A DNA stretch of 64,000 nucleotides. Source: CALCLY01 sp900552775. GTDB taxonomy: Bacteria; Bacillota; Clostridia; UMGS1883; UMGS1540. Numbering within the stretch: position 1 is the stretch's first letter; every line of letters starts with the position of its first letter. A model generated the notes under the pieces. That model did not search any database. It saw only the letters and a program-made list of their open reading frames with translations, and was not told the origin of the DNA. Shown here one piece after another: positions 24,082-32,658 of the stretch. A program made the position numbers and the translations under genes. Where the stretch lies: the NCBI GenBank assembly GCA_937966555.1, contig CALCLY010000025.1:62001-126000 (forward strand), in the 5' to 3' direction.

Positions 24082-25430
24082 AGATATTGGTTTGCGTTAA
24101 AATCATAAAGGGCGATGTAAATCCGTTTGACGAGTGTGCGCTTGAGGCGGCGCTGAGGCTTTCGGACGATGTTACGGTGCTTTCTATGGGACCGGTTTCG
24201 TGCCGTGAGCCGCTTCAAAAACTGACGCGCCTCGGGGCGCGGTGTATACTGCTTTCGGACAGCGATTTTGCCGGTTCCGACACGCTTGCAACATCGTATA
24301 TTTTGTCCGAAGCGGCAAAAAAAGCAGGGTTTGACCTGATAATCTGCGGCAGACAGAGCATAGACGGCGACACAGGGCAAGTTGGCGCGATGATGTCACA
24401 TATGCTGGATATAAGGCTTTATCCGTTTGTAACAAAGCTTGAGGGACTTAGGGCTCATATGCGGAGCGGCAAAACGGAGGATATAAAGCTGCCTGCGCTT
24501 ATTACGGTTGAGAGGATAAATACTCTGCGCTTTCCGTCTATACGCTCACGTGCCGGCGAGGTCACGGTGTGGGACAATTCCGTTCTTGGTGCCGACAGAG
24601 AGCGGTGCGGCATTTCGGGTTCGCCGACAAGGGTTATAAAAAGCTTTGAAAACGAAAGCGGAAAAAGACACTGCCGTTTTATAAAGCTTTCGGAGCTCGA
24701 TGAGATAATTAAAAACTACAGAAGAAAACCGCGCGCCGTGCGTGAAAGCCATGGCAAGCTTAAAAAGGTATGGTGTGTGGGAGAAGAGGCGGCGGCTGAA
24801 GCCTTGTGCATTTCTGACGATATTAAGGTGTTGGAAGAAAACAATCCGCTTTTGATTGCAAAGTATGCAAAAGAAGAAAAGCCGAACGCAATTTTGTGGA
24901 AAGCGGATTTGGAGGGCAGAACTGCCGCTCCGATTTGCGCGGCGGAGCTTTCGGCAGGTCTTTGCGCAGACTGCACGGAACTTGAAACTGACGGCGAAAC
25001 TCTTTTTATGTACCGACCGGCGGGAAGCGGCAAAATATATGCGAAGATAAAATGTATTACGGCTCCGTGTTTAGCCACTGTGAGAACTGCCGCGCTCGGC
25101 GGAAGAATAACGGTTTCGGCAGGGAAGGGCGCAAAGGATGCGCTTGAAGCTGTGCACACTTTTGCAAAAAAATACGGAGCGGATTTCGGAGCTTCGCGTG
25201 CCGCGGTTGACATGGGACTTGCGCCGTACGAAGCGCAGATAGGACTTACGGGAAAAAGTATATCGAGCGATATATATATAGCAGTCGGGATTTCCGGTGC
25301 GGTGCAGCATATGTGCGCCGCCGAAGGGTGCGGACTTATAATAGCCGTAAATTCCGATAAAAATGCGGACATATTCGACTATGCCGATATGGGAATAGTA
25401 TGTGACGCCGACAGGCTGGGAGATATATGA
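24078..25430 (+). CDS. single-chain electron transfer flavoprotein (EtfB-EtfA fusion)
   Basis: A 450-residue fusion of both ETF subunits. Residues 1 to about 210 are EtfB: MKILVCVKIIKG, NPFDECALEAALRL, DLIICGRQSIDGDTGQVG and ERINTLRFPSI match the beta subunit. The rest is a shortened EtfA. Its FAD domain includes AAVDMGLAPYEAQIGLTGK, then YIAVGISGAVQHM, then AVNSDKNADIFDYADMGIV. Separate subunits usually total about 590 residues, so the EtfA N-terminal part is reduced. It would take electrons from the FAD oxidase and Fe-S subunit of the operon, similar to the lactate dehydrogenase-ETF complex. Both ends overlap neighbours by 4 nt. Bifurcation is possible but not shown. Confidence 0.87.
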   Translation: MKILVCVKIIKGDVNPFDECALEAALRLSDDVTVLSMGPVSCREPLQKLTRLGARCILLSDSDFAGSDTLATSYILSEAAKKAGFDLIICGRQSIDGDTGQVGAMMSHMLDIRLYPFVTKLEGLRAHMRSGKTEDIKLPALITVERINTLRFPSIRSRAGEVTVWDNSVLGADRERCGISGSPTRVIKSFENESGKRHCRFIKLSELDEIIKNYRRKPRAVRESHGKLKKVWCVGEEAAAEALCISDDIKVLEENNPLLIAKYAKEEKPNAILWKADLEGRTAAPICAAELSAGLCADCTELETDGETLFMYRPAGSGKIYAKIKCITAPCLATVRTAALGGRITVSAGKGAKDALEAVHTFAKKYGADFGASRAAVDMGLAPYEAQIGLTGKSISSDIYIAVGISGAVQHMCAAEGCGLIIAVNSDKNADIFDYADMGIVCDADRLGDI

Positions 25431-26608
25431 TTATTAAAAACGGAAAAGTTGTAACAAAAGAAAAAATACTTTCCGGATTCGATATAAAATGCGAAAACGG
25501 AAAAATTACGGAAATTGCGGAGAATCTGCCGCCCTGCGATGATACTCTATTTGCCGACGGTATGTTTGTGCTGCCGGGTCTTGTGGATATTCATACTCAC
25601 GGCGGATACGGCGCGGATTTTATGGATGCCACAAAAGAGGCTTTTGACACGGCGCTTTCGTTTCATATGCAAAACGGCACGACTTCCGTGCTCGCATCAA
25701 GCGTAACGGCGCCCGTTGAAAGCATAGAAAAAATGCTTTGCGCAACGCGCGGATATATGAAGAAGAGCGGCGGTGTGTGCCGCGTTTTGGGTGCGCACAT
25801 AGAAGGTCCGTTCATTTCTTATAAAAACAAGGGTGCGCAAAAAGCGGAATATTTAAAAATACCGTCCAAAGACGGATATTCGTTTATTCTGAACAATGCG
25901 GATATTATAAAAAATGTCACCTTGGCAACAGAGCTTGACGGGGCGGTGCAAATGACAAAAAAGCTGACTTCTCTGGGAATAACCGTTTCGTGCGGACATG
26001 ATGACGGCAATCTTTTAACTCTTTTGCCGTGTATTGATGCCGGAATGACAAACTGTACGCACTGGAGCTGCGCGATGAGCTCCGCGGCGGTGCGTGACGG
26101 AGTGAGAAATGTAGGTCTTACGGAGCTTGCACTTATAGATGAAAGACTCACGCTGGAACTTTTGGCAGACAATCATCATCTGCCGCCCGAGATGGTAAAG
26201 CTTGCATATAAGTGCCGCGGAGCGGACAAATTGTGCATAGTTTCCGACTGTCTCCGTGCCGGCGGCATGCCGCGTGACGGCAGAGTGTATTCTCTCGGAG
26301 CCGGAGCGGAGGGAGAAACCTCTCGGTTTATTGTATCGGACGGTGTGGCGCGCCTTACGGACGGAACAAGATTTGCCGGAAGTATTCAGCCTCTCGGGCA
26401 AATGATACGCAATCTTGTTTTTGACTGTAATATACCGCTTGTTGACGCCGTTAAAGCCGCGTCGGCAAACCCGGCGAAAATTATAGGCGAAGACGGGTTT
26501 GTTGGTTCAATAGAAAAGGGCAAGGCGGCGGACTTTTATATTTGCGACGCGGCTCTCAATCCCAAAATGACGATAGTAAATCAGATAATAAAAAATAAAT
26601 TAATGTAA
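25427..26608 (+). CDS. nagA: N-acetylglucosamine-6-phosphate deacetylase-like amidohydrolase
   Basis: A 393-residue metal-dependent amidohydrolase. NagA removes acetate from GlcNAc-6-phosphate. Catalytic and metal positions are kept: DIHTHGGYGADF near 62, AHIEGPF (glutamate ligand), SCGHDDGN and NCTHWSCAMS (histidine ligands), and IVSDCLRAGG (catalytic aspartate). Two substrate-side motifs differ from the usual pattern: THLFNAM reads THWSCAM, and ADGxHV reads ADNHHL. The enzyme is therefore probably active but may act on a different N-acyl amino sugar phosphate. It overlaps the ETF gene by 4 nt and is followed 22 nt later by the NagB-like gene. Confidence 0.85.
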   Translation: MIIKNGKVVTKEKILSGFDIKCENGKITEIAENLPPCDDTLFADGMFVLPGLVDIHTHGGYGADFMDATKEAFDTALSFHMQNGTTSVLASSVTAPVESIEKMLCATRGYMKKSGGVCRVLGAHIEGPFISYKNKGAQKAEYLKIPSKDGYSFILNNADIIKNVTLATELDGAVQMTKKLTSLGITVSCGHDDGNLLTLLPCIDAGMTNCTHWSCAMSSAAVRDGVRNVGLTELALIDERLTLELLADNHHLPPEMVKLAYKCRGADKLCIVSDCLRAGGMPRDGRVYSLGAGAEGETSRFIVSDGVARLTDGTRFAGSIQPLGQMIRNLVFDCNIPLVDAVKAASANPAKIIGEDGFVGSIEKGKAADFYICDAALNPKMTIVNQIIKNKLM

Positions 26609-26630
26609 AACAAGGAAAGGAAGACCTAAT

Positions 26631-27452
26631 GTGAAAGAAACATATTATTGCAGCCCCGAAGAATTTGCAAAAAACAGCAAGATTCCGCTGCGCGTTATGA
26701 AGACGGAAGAATCCATGTACGAAGAAATCGGCAGACTCATGGCAGATACGATAAAAAATAACGGAGATGACAAAACGGTTATAATTTGCCCCGTGGGGCC
26801 AATTGCACAGTACACTCACTTTGCAGATATAGTAAACCGCGAAAAAATTAGCCTTAAAAACTGCTGGTTTATCAATATGGATGAGTATCTGACAGATGAC
26901 GATAAAACAATAGCTTACAACAATCCTCTAAGCTTTCATGCCACCATGGACAGAATGCTTTATTCAAAGATTGACCCCGAGCTTTTGATGCCCGAAAGCC
27001 AAAGGCTTTTTCCGATTCCGGGAAAAGAAAAGGAAACAGATGAGCTTTTTGAAAAGCTCGGCAAGGTTGATATCTGTCTTACGGGCGTCGGCATAAACGG
27101 ACATATTGCATTTAATGAGCCGGCAGAGCCGGGAGACGATATAACCGATGCGGAATACATGGAGCTCGGAACGCGCTGCATGGATATTTCACGCGAAACG
27201 ATAGTAAATAACGGCGCTCACAAAATCCGCGGCGCTTTGGATATATTTCCGAAAAGATGCATAACCCTGGGCGTAAAGCAGCTTATGAAAGCAAAGGTTT
27301 TGAAGGTTTATCTCTACTGCGACTGGCAGTGGGGAATTGCGAGGAAAATAGCTCTTGAGCCTGCGTCGCGCTTTATGCCGGCTTCATTTTTGCAGCTTCA
27401 TGATAATGCGGAGATGGTAATAACGGAGGATTTGTATAATTTTATGCTGTAA
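26631..27452 (+). CDS. glucosamine-6-phosphate deaminase/isomerase-like protein (divergent NagB)
   Basis: A 273-residue NagB-fold protein. NagB converts GlcN-6-phosphate to fructose-6-phosphate and ammonia. Visible motifs: INMDEYLTDDD near 82, GVGINGHIAFNEPAEPGDD near 150 and SRFMPASFLQLHDN near 245. The phosphate loop, normally TGGTP, reads CPVGPIAQY here, and the GxxKA segment near the end is replaced by YCDWQWGIARKI. These changes argue for an altered ligand. The start is GTG 26631 with AAGGAAAGGAAG upstream; no ATG is in position. It is the last gene of the operon and ends before a strong hairpin. It probably acts on the product of the adjacent NagA-like enzyme. Confidence 0.83.
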   Translation: MKETYYCSPEEFAKNSKIPLRVMKTEESMYEEIGRLMADTIKNNGDDKTVIICPVGPIAQYTHFADIVNREKISLKNCWFINMDEYLTDDDKTIAYNNPLSFHATMDRMLYSKIDPELLMPESQRLFPIPGKEKETDELFEKLGKVDICLTGVGINGHIAFNEPAEPGDDITDAEYMELGTRCMDISRETIVNNGAHKIRGALDIFPKRCITLGVKQLMKAKVLKVYLYCDWQWGIARKIALEPASRFMPASFLQLHDNAEMVITEDLYNFML

Positions 27453-27484
27453 GATGCTTGTATCGGGCATATTATCGGTAAACA

Positions 27485-27536
27485 AAAGCAAGGTGCTGCA
27501 AAACGGTTTCGTTTTGCAGCACCTTGCTTTAAAAAA
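27485..27536. terminator. strong bidirectional terminator between the catabolic operon and the AraC gene
   Basis: AAAGCAAGGTGCTGCAAAAC pairs perfectly with its complement around the 6-nt loop GGTTTC (27485-27530). A/T tracts flank the stem on both sides, so it can stop both convergent transcripts. Confidence 0.88.
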
Positions 27537-28442
27537 TCACCTCAGCGACGATTTATATTCCGAAGGCGACATGCCGCATATTTTCTTAAACTGCATTGAA
27601 AAATAGTACGGCGAACTGTAACTTAATAAATTTGATATTTGATTTATATTGTATTTTCCGCTGCGCAGAAGCATTTTTGCTTCTACCGTTTTTAAATTGT
27701 TGTAATATTGCATAACGGAATATCCGGTATGCTTTTTAAACTCCGTGCACATCATGGTTTTGCTGTAGTTTAAATCATGACATATCTGTTCTATTGAAAC
27801 GTTTCCGTAAATATTTTTTCTGAGATATTCCGCAACTTTTTCACACATGTCGCTGTTAAATTCGCTTTTTGAAAAGAATAAAGTTCCGGTATCCGCTTCG
27901 GTAGTTTTTCTGACAAGATTTATAAAAAGCAGTTCCAAATATGCTTTGATATACTGAAAGCTTGCAAATTTAAGATTTTTTTCATCCTTTTCTTCAAGCT
28001 GCCGAAGATTGTACTGTATTGCAGGAAGTACTTTGTTTGGTGCGGTATCAAAAGGGTTGTTCGGAATTTCTGAAATAAGGTTTTTAATTATTTCGCGGGA
28101 TTCTTTGTCAAGCTGTGGGTTGTATTTCGGAATAGAATAAAGAATCTCGCTTTTTGATGTAAAGGTTAATATAAATGCGTGCGGACGAACAGGGTTTTCA
28201 CCCACGTCTGTAATTTGATGATATTCGTTCGGCTGATGCAGATACATGTCACCTTTTTTCAGGGTATATTCTCTGTCTCCGGCAAAAAGCTTAAGTTCGC
28301 CTACGTCAATATATATAAGCTCCCAGAAATCATGAGTTTCCGGAGGGTCATAATAACCATAGGGAAAGTTTCTGTAAAAATAGGTAATAACTTGCCTTAT
28401 ATTGATTTTCTGGGTTAATGTGTGTTTGATATATTTTGGCAT
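27537..28442 (-). CDS. AraC-family transcriptional regulator with cupin sensor domain
   Basis: A 301-residue regulator. The N-terminal part is a small cupin (HDFWELIYIDVGELKLFAG; YLHQPNEYHQI), the usual sugar-binding domain of this class. Two C-terminal helix-turn-helix motifs follow: VSIEQICHDLNYSKTMMCTEF near 210, and INQISNLLSYSSPYYFSMQFKK with the GMSPSEY tail, quoted here only in part. GGAGAAC immediately precedes ATG 28442; an in-frame ATG 30 nt upstream lacks a ribosome site. It is divergent from the 28705 lyase gene, so it is the likely activator of the polysaccharide genes to its right, by inference. Confidence 0.9.
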   Translation of the reverse strand: MPKYIKHTLTQKINIRQVITYFYRNFPYGYYDPPETHDFWELIYIDVGELKLFAGDREYTLKKGDMYLHQPNEYHQITDVGENPVRPHAFILTFTSKSEILYSIPKYNPQLDKESREIIKNLISEIPNNPFDTAPNKVLPAIQYNLRQLEEKDEKNLKFASFQYIKAYLELLFINLVRKTTEADTGTLFFSKSEFNSDMCEKVAEYLRKNIYGNVSIEQICHDLNYSKTMMCTEFKKHTGYSVMQYYNNLKTVEAKMLLRSGKYNINQISNLLSYSSPYYFSMQFKKICGMSPSEYKSSLR

Positions 28443-28519
28443 TTTGTTCTCCTTATAAAATCGTACGAACAATTTATTAAAAAAATTATCTTATTTTATA
28501 TGGACTTTTTATACTATAT

Positions 28520-28548
28520 ATTGTATCATGAAATTGTAAATTAGTCAA
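28520..28548 (-). promoter_or_regulatory. sigma-A promoter of the araC-type gene
   Basis: On the minus strand TTGACT (28548-28543), 17 nt, TACAAT (28525-28520). Confidence 0.65.
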
Positions 28549-28704
28549 GTATCACAAACGCAACCCAAAATCCGGTAAAGGAGCTTGATGCGAAAAATTT
28601 TCCGCGTCGGTCTCCGGCAGGATCTCCTTTAGTTTTTGCTGCGCGGAGGAGATTTGATTTTGATATTATTAATGCCGACGCGCAGCGGCGGAATGGAGTT
28701 TTAT
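28549..28704. other. structured leader or repeat-like DNA before the first lyase gene
   Basis: TAAAGGAG (28576-28583) pairs with CTCCTTTA (28622-28629), enclosing GCGAAAAA/TTTTCCGC. A minus-strand frame passes right through from the lyase gene into the AraC promoter (28723-28541) and looks like a by-product of the repeat. No clear plus-strand promoter for the lyase gene was found here. Confidence 0.35.
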
Positions 28705-31700
28705 ATGAAAAAAATAGCTGCAATCATGACGTCGGTTTTCATGTGCTCGTCGTTTCTGCCCGTTTCGGCCGCACAAAGCGAGACGGTGACGATTCCCTAC
28801 GTATATCACGAAACCTTCAACGATACCGCGGACGGTTTGGTGCCGTCAAGTATGGTGGCGAACGCCAAGACAAATAAAATAGAGGTTAAAAGCGTTCCGT
28901 CCGAGAGTGACAAGAGTCTTAAATTCACATCCTCCACTCCGTCGGATTTTTACACAGACATAAGCCTCGGAGGCCTCGAAGACAATGTAGTAATAGATTT
29001 CAAGGTAAGATTTGACAAAAAATCGAATTCGGATTTCAGAATATACATGAAAAACTCGGCGGGAAAAGAGAGCGAGGTTTTGAGAATCAACAACAGTTTG
29101 CAGCTTTGCTCGCCTGACGGAACGGCGTATTCAAAGCTTACTACGGGTAAGTTTTATAAGCTGACAGTTAAAATCAATACCAAATCAGGACTTGCAAATT
29201 ACTATGTGCGCGGCAAGGAGCGTGCGCGCGATATTTTGATAGGCGGCGGAACTTTTCAGAATATAAGCATTCTCAGATTTCATTCTCTGGGCTTTGCGGG
29301 AGGCAACGTTTACCCCGAGTTTTATATTGACGAAATATCAGTTTACCAAAGCGAAAAACCAGATTTTGTGTTGAAAAACGAGGGTAAAGATGTTTCTTTG
29401 GGCGGCGGAACGGTAGGAAGCTCCGCAAGCGGAATTGCATCGGAAAGTGCGGTGGAGGATTATATGGGGAATGCAGCGGCTTTTTATATAGGTCAGCCGA
29501 GAATGTATGTGGACGGCGGCGTACAGTATGTAGACGCGGACAACACGTCGGCGGCGCCTTACATAAAGGAAGGGAGAACCATGGTGCCGCTTCGCGCGGC
29601 GGGAGAAGCTCTCGGGGCGGACCTTACGTACAGCGAAAAAGACCGGTCGGTGACGGTGGAATATGAAGATAAAACCGCAGTGTTTACGGTTGATAAAAAA
29701 ACATTTGAAAAGGACGGCGAAAAAATATCTCTTGACGCGGCGCCCGAAATCACGGCTTCGAGAGTATATGTGCCTATCCGCGCAATCAGCGAGACTTTCG
29801 GCAAAAAGGTTACGTACGATAAATGCGGGCTGGTTGTTATTGCCGACCGCGAGGATTTCTTTAATTTCGTAACGGATCTCGATGTTTTCAGAAAGCTTAC
29901 GGGCGACCTTTGCTTCCATGCGCCCACGGGTGCGGAGCTGGTAAGGAGGATAAAAGAAAACTTCCCGGATAACGAGCATCCGCGTCTTTATGCAAACAGC
30001 GATAAAATTGCGGTTTTGCGTGAAAGAATTAAAAACGATGCGAATGTTGCAAAATGGTTTGAGAGTGTAAAGCAGCTTACGGAGGTATATTTCAAGACAG
30101 ACCCGGTTGTATATGATATTTACGACGGAATAAGGCTTCTTTCAATATGCCGTACGGCAAGAGACAGAATGCAGAATCTCGCCTTTTGCTATCAGATGAC
30201 GGGCGAGACAAGATATGCCGACAGATGCATAGAAGAGATGAAGGCCGTTTGCAATTTTAAAGACTGGAACCCGTATCATTTCCTTGATACCTCCGAGATG
30301 ACAGAGGCTCTTTCCTTTGCATACGACTGGCTTTACGACTATTTGACGCCTGATATGCGCGAAACAGCGAAAACAGCAATTATTGAAAAGGGCTTAAATC
30401 AGATACTTGAAGACTACAGAGACGAGCCTTCGGGCAGAAGAAGAACCTGGAAATGGGCGCAGAGCCCTGTTGCGGACAACTGGAATTTAGTTTGCAACTC
30501 GGGTCTTTTGCAGGGCGCGATGGCTGTTGCGGAGGATGTCCCCGAAATTGCCGCGGAGGTGTTTGACGGCGGTTTGGAGCTTATCAAAAAAGCCGTTTTG
30601 CTTTACGGGCCGGACGGCGCATGGTATGAAGGACCCGGCTACTGGCTCTATGCTACAAGCTACTACACCGACCTTATGTGCTGTCTTGACTCGGTGTTCT
30701 CCGACACCTTCGGCTACTTAAACGTACCCGGTATTGCGCAGACAGGCTATTACATAACTTCGATTACGGGGCCGTGCGGAAACTTTAACTTTCACGATTC
30801 CGACATTGGAAGCGTAAACTCTCCCGAGATATTCTTCCTTGCGGATAAGCTTCATGACGCCGCTCTTTCAAATCTGCGAATGGAGCAGATGGCAGACAGG
30901 GGAACAAACGGAACCATAAGAGATATTTTGTATTATAATCCCGGACTTTCGGGAACAGCGGCAACAATGCAGAAGGATTACTATTTCCGCGATACGGAGG
31001 TTGCGTCTTTCAGAAGCGACTGGGATGACTCAAATTCAATATTCCTCGGCGTTCATGCCGGCAAAACAAACGTATATCACGGTCATATGGACGCGGGAAG
31101 CTTTGTGCTTGACGGCTTCGGAACACGCTACGCCTCGGATCTGGGCGCGGACAACTACAATATCAGAGACAGCGTGTGGAATCTTTACCGCTACAGAGCG
31201 GAGGGGCATAACACACTTGTTATAAATCCCTCAAAGGATGGCGGACAGAGGCTTGCCGGCGCGGCAAGGATTGACAGATTCGAGTCGGGCATAAACAGCG
31301 GCTATGCGATAATGGATCTTACCGATATGTATAAGGACGCCGAAAGCGTCAGCCGCGGCTTTAAGCTTACAAATAACCGCTCGGCGGTAATCGTACAGGA
31401 CGAGATAAAGACAGCGGAGCCTGCCGATATATGGTGGTTCATGCACACAACAAACGACATTGAGGTGGCGGAGGACGGAAAGAGCGCGACTGTCAAGGGC
31501 AAATATAAAAATCTTAAGGTATCGCTTCTTGCCGACACACCGGGAACCTTCTCCGTTATGAGCGCTTCGCCTATGGAGACTTCGCCGCAGAACTCGGAGC
31601 AGAACAAAAACTTAATGTACAAAAAGCTTGCGTTCCATGCGGAAAATGTAACTGATATTACGATTCCCGTATTAATGCAGTTTGTAATACCGGTTGAAGG

Positions 31701-32442
31701 TTTTGAAGAAGAACTCAGCGTTCCGCTTGTTCCGCTCGCACAGTGGACGCTTGACGAAACCGGTGCTTCCGAAAAACCGATGCTTACAAGCATCACGGTG
31801 GACGGTGCAGAGCTTTCAGGCTTTAAACCCGACAGATATGTTTATACATACAGAATACCGGCGGAAAGCGACAGAATGCCTGAGGTTAAAGCGGAGGGCA
31901 GCGGAGAGGTAAGCGTTAAATACACCTCCTCGGTACCGGGATATGCGGTGATTACGGTAAACGACAGGGTTGACAGCAACGTTATAAACCAGTACATAAT
32001 TAAAATAGATAAGGAAATCTTAAAACAGGCGCCCGAAGGCGTTTCACAGCTGAGTGTAAAGGAAGTTAAGGCAAGCTCTGTTCCGCAGCCTGAGAACAGC
32101 CCCGAAAACACGCTTGACGGCGATCTTTCAACGCGCTGGTCGGCTGAGGGCAATGCGAATATTGTGTTCGATCTCGGAGAGAGCAGGTCAGTAAAATATC
32201 TCGGTCTGGCGGTTTACCAGGATACGACAAACGACGGAAGACAGCAGTATTTTGATGTGCTTGTATCCGAAGACGGAGAAAATTATACTCAGGTCTACAG
32301 CGGCGAAAGCTCGGGAACAACGCTTGAGGAGGAAATATTCCCGATTCCCGAAACACGCGGAAGATATGTGAAGATTTATTGTAAGGGAACAAGCGTCGGA
32401 AACTGGAATTCGCTTACGGAGTGCACTTTGTACGGCAATTGA
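28705..32442 (+). CDS. secreted multidomain heparinase II/III-family lyase (LamG-like, stalk, lyase, F5/8C)
   Basis: About 1245 residues from ATG 28705 (GGAG 7 nt upstream), with a signal peptide ending SAAQ near 23. Order: a LamG-like beta domain about 25-235; a copper-amine-oxidase-N-like stalk domain about 250-385 (GRTMVPLRAAGEALGA; ASRVYVPIRAISETFGKK). The alpha-toroid lyase domain is about 430-710, with ADNWNLVCNSG and YGPDGAWYEGPGYW. The heparinase II/III beta-sandwich holds DTEVASFRSDW, YHGHMDAGSFVLDGFGTRY (near 790) and EGHNTLVINP. An Ig-like linker and an F5/8 type C domain (about 1120-1245, LSTRWSAEGNANIVFDLGE) close it. Such enzymes cleave uronic-acid polysaccharides by beta-elimination; the substrate here is not known. 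It is paralogous to the genes at 46277 and 49553. Confidence 0.88.
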   Translation: MKKIAAIMTSVFMCSSFLPVSAAQSETVTIPYVYHETFNDTADGLVPSSMVANAKTNKIEVKSVPSESDKSLKFTSSTPSDFYTDISLGGLEDNVVIDFKVRFDKKSNSDFRIYMKNSAGKESEVLRINNSLQLCSPDGTAYSKLTTGKFYKLTVKINTKSGLANYYVRGKERARDILIGGGTFQNISILRFHSLGFAGGNVYPEFYIDEISVYQSEKPDFVLKNEGKDVSLGGGTVGSSASGIASESAVEDYMGNAAAFYIGQPRMYVDGGVQYVDADNTSAAPYIKEGRTMVPLRAAGEALGADLTYSEKDRSVTVEYEDKTAVFTVDKKTFEKDGEKISLDAAPEITASRVYVPIRAISETFGKKVTYDKCGLVVIADREDFFNFVTDLDVFRKLTGDLCFHAPTGAELVRRIKENFPDNEHPRLYANSDKIAVLRERIKNDANVAKWFESVKQLTEVYFKTDPVVYDIYDGIRLLSICRTARDRMQNLAFCYQMTGETRYADRCIEEMKAVCNFKDWNPYHFLDTSEMTEALSFAYDWLYDYLTPDMRETAKTAIIEKGLNQILEDYRDEPSGRRRTWKWAQSPVADNWNLVCNSGLLQGAMAVAEDVPEIAAEVFDGGLELIKKAVLLYGPDGAWYEGPGYWLYATSYYTDLMCCLDSVFSDTFGYLNVPGIAQTGYYITSITGPCGNFNFHDSDIGSVNSPEIFFLADKLHDAALSNLRMEQMADRGTNGTIRDILYYNPGLSGTAATMQKDYYFRDTEVASFRSDWDDSNSIFLGVHAGKTNVYHGHMDAGSFVLDGFGTRYASDLGADNYNIRDSVWNLYRYRAEGHNTLVINPSKDGGQRLAGAARIDRFESGINSGYAIMDLTDMYKDAESVSRGFKLTNNRSAVIVQDEIKTAEPADIWWFMHTTNDIEVAEDGKSATVKGKYKNLKVSLLADTPGTFSVMSASPMETSPQNSEQNKNLMYKKLAFHAENVTDITIPVLMQFVIPVEGFEEELSVPLVPLAQWTLDETGASEKPMLTSITVDGAELSGFKPDRYVYTYRIPAESDRMPEVKAEGSGEVSVKYTSSVPGYAVITVNDRVDSNVINQYIIKIDKEILKQAPEGVSQLSVKEVKASSVPQPENSPENTLDGDLSTRWSAEGNANIVFDLGESRSVKYLGLAVYQDTTNDGRQQYFDVLVSEDGENYTQVYSGESSGTTLEEEIFPIPETRGRYVKIYCKGTSVGNWNSLTECTLYGN

Positions 32443-32474
32443 CAGGCGGACAAAACATAGAATAACAGAATATT

Positions 32475-32547
32475 TGTAGGGACAATTCACGAATTGTCCG
32501 CATGGTGTGCGGAAACTAAAGCGGGAGATTCACAAATCTCCCCTACG
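32475..32547. repeat. short palindromic intergenic repeat flanked by GTAGGG/CCCTAC
   Basis: TGTAGGG at 32475 and CCCTACG at 32541 are inverted. Inside are two hairpins: GGACAATTC/GAATTGTCC (32480-32499) and GGGAGATT/AATCTCCC (32523-32541). The whole lies between two secreted-protein genes and encodes nothing. Confidence 0.6.
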
Positions 32548-32658
32548 ATACATTATTGAACACGGAAAAGGCTTAAATTCGTAAAAAAGCCGCGGCGTGT
32601 GCACAAGAATTTAACGGTGTGTGAAAACAAAAAACGGATAACGGAAAGGAGAAGTGCA

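Noticed and set aside
28541..28723. 60-residue minus-strand ORF across the lyase start and AraC promoter
   Set aside because: It overlaps the lyase start and a consensus promoter; best explained as a chance frame through repeat-like DNA.
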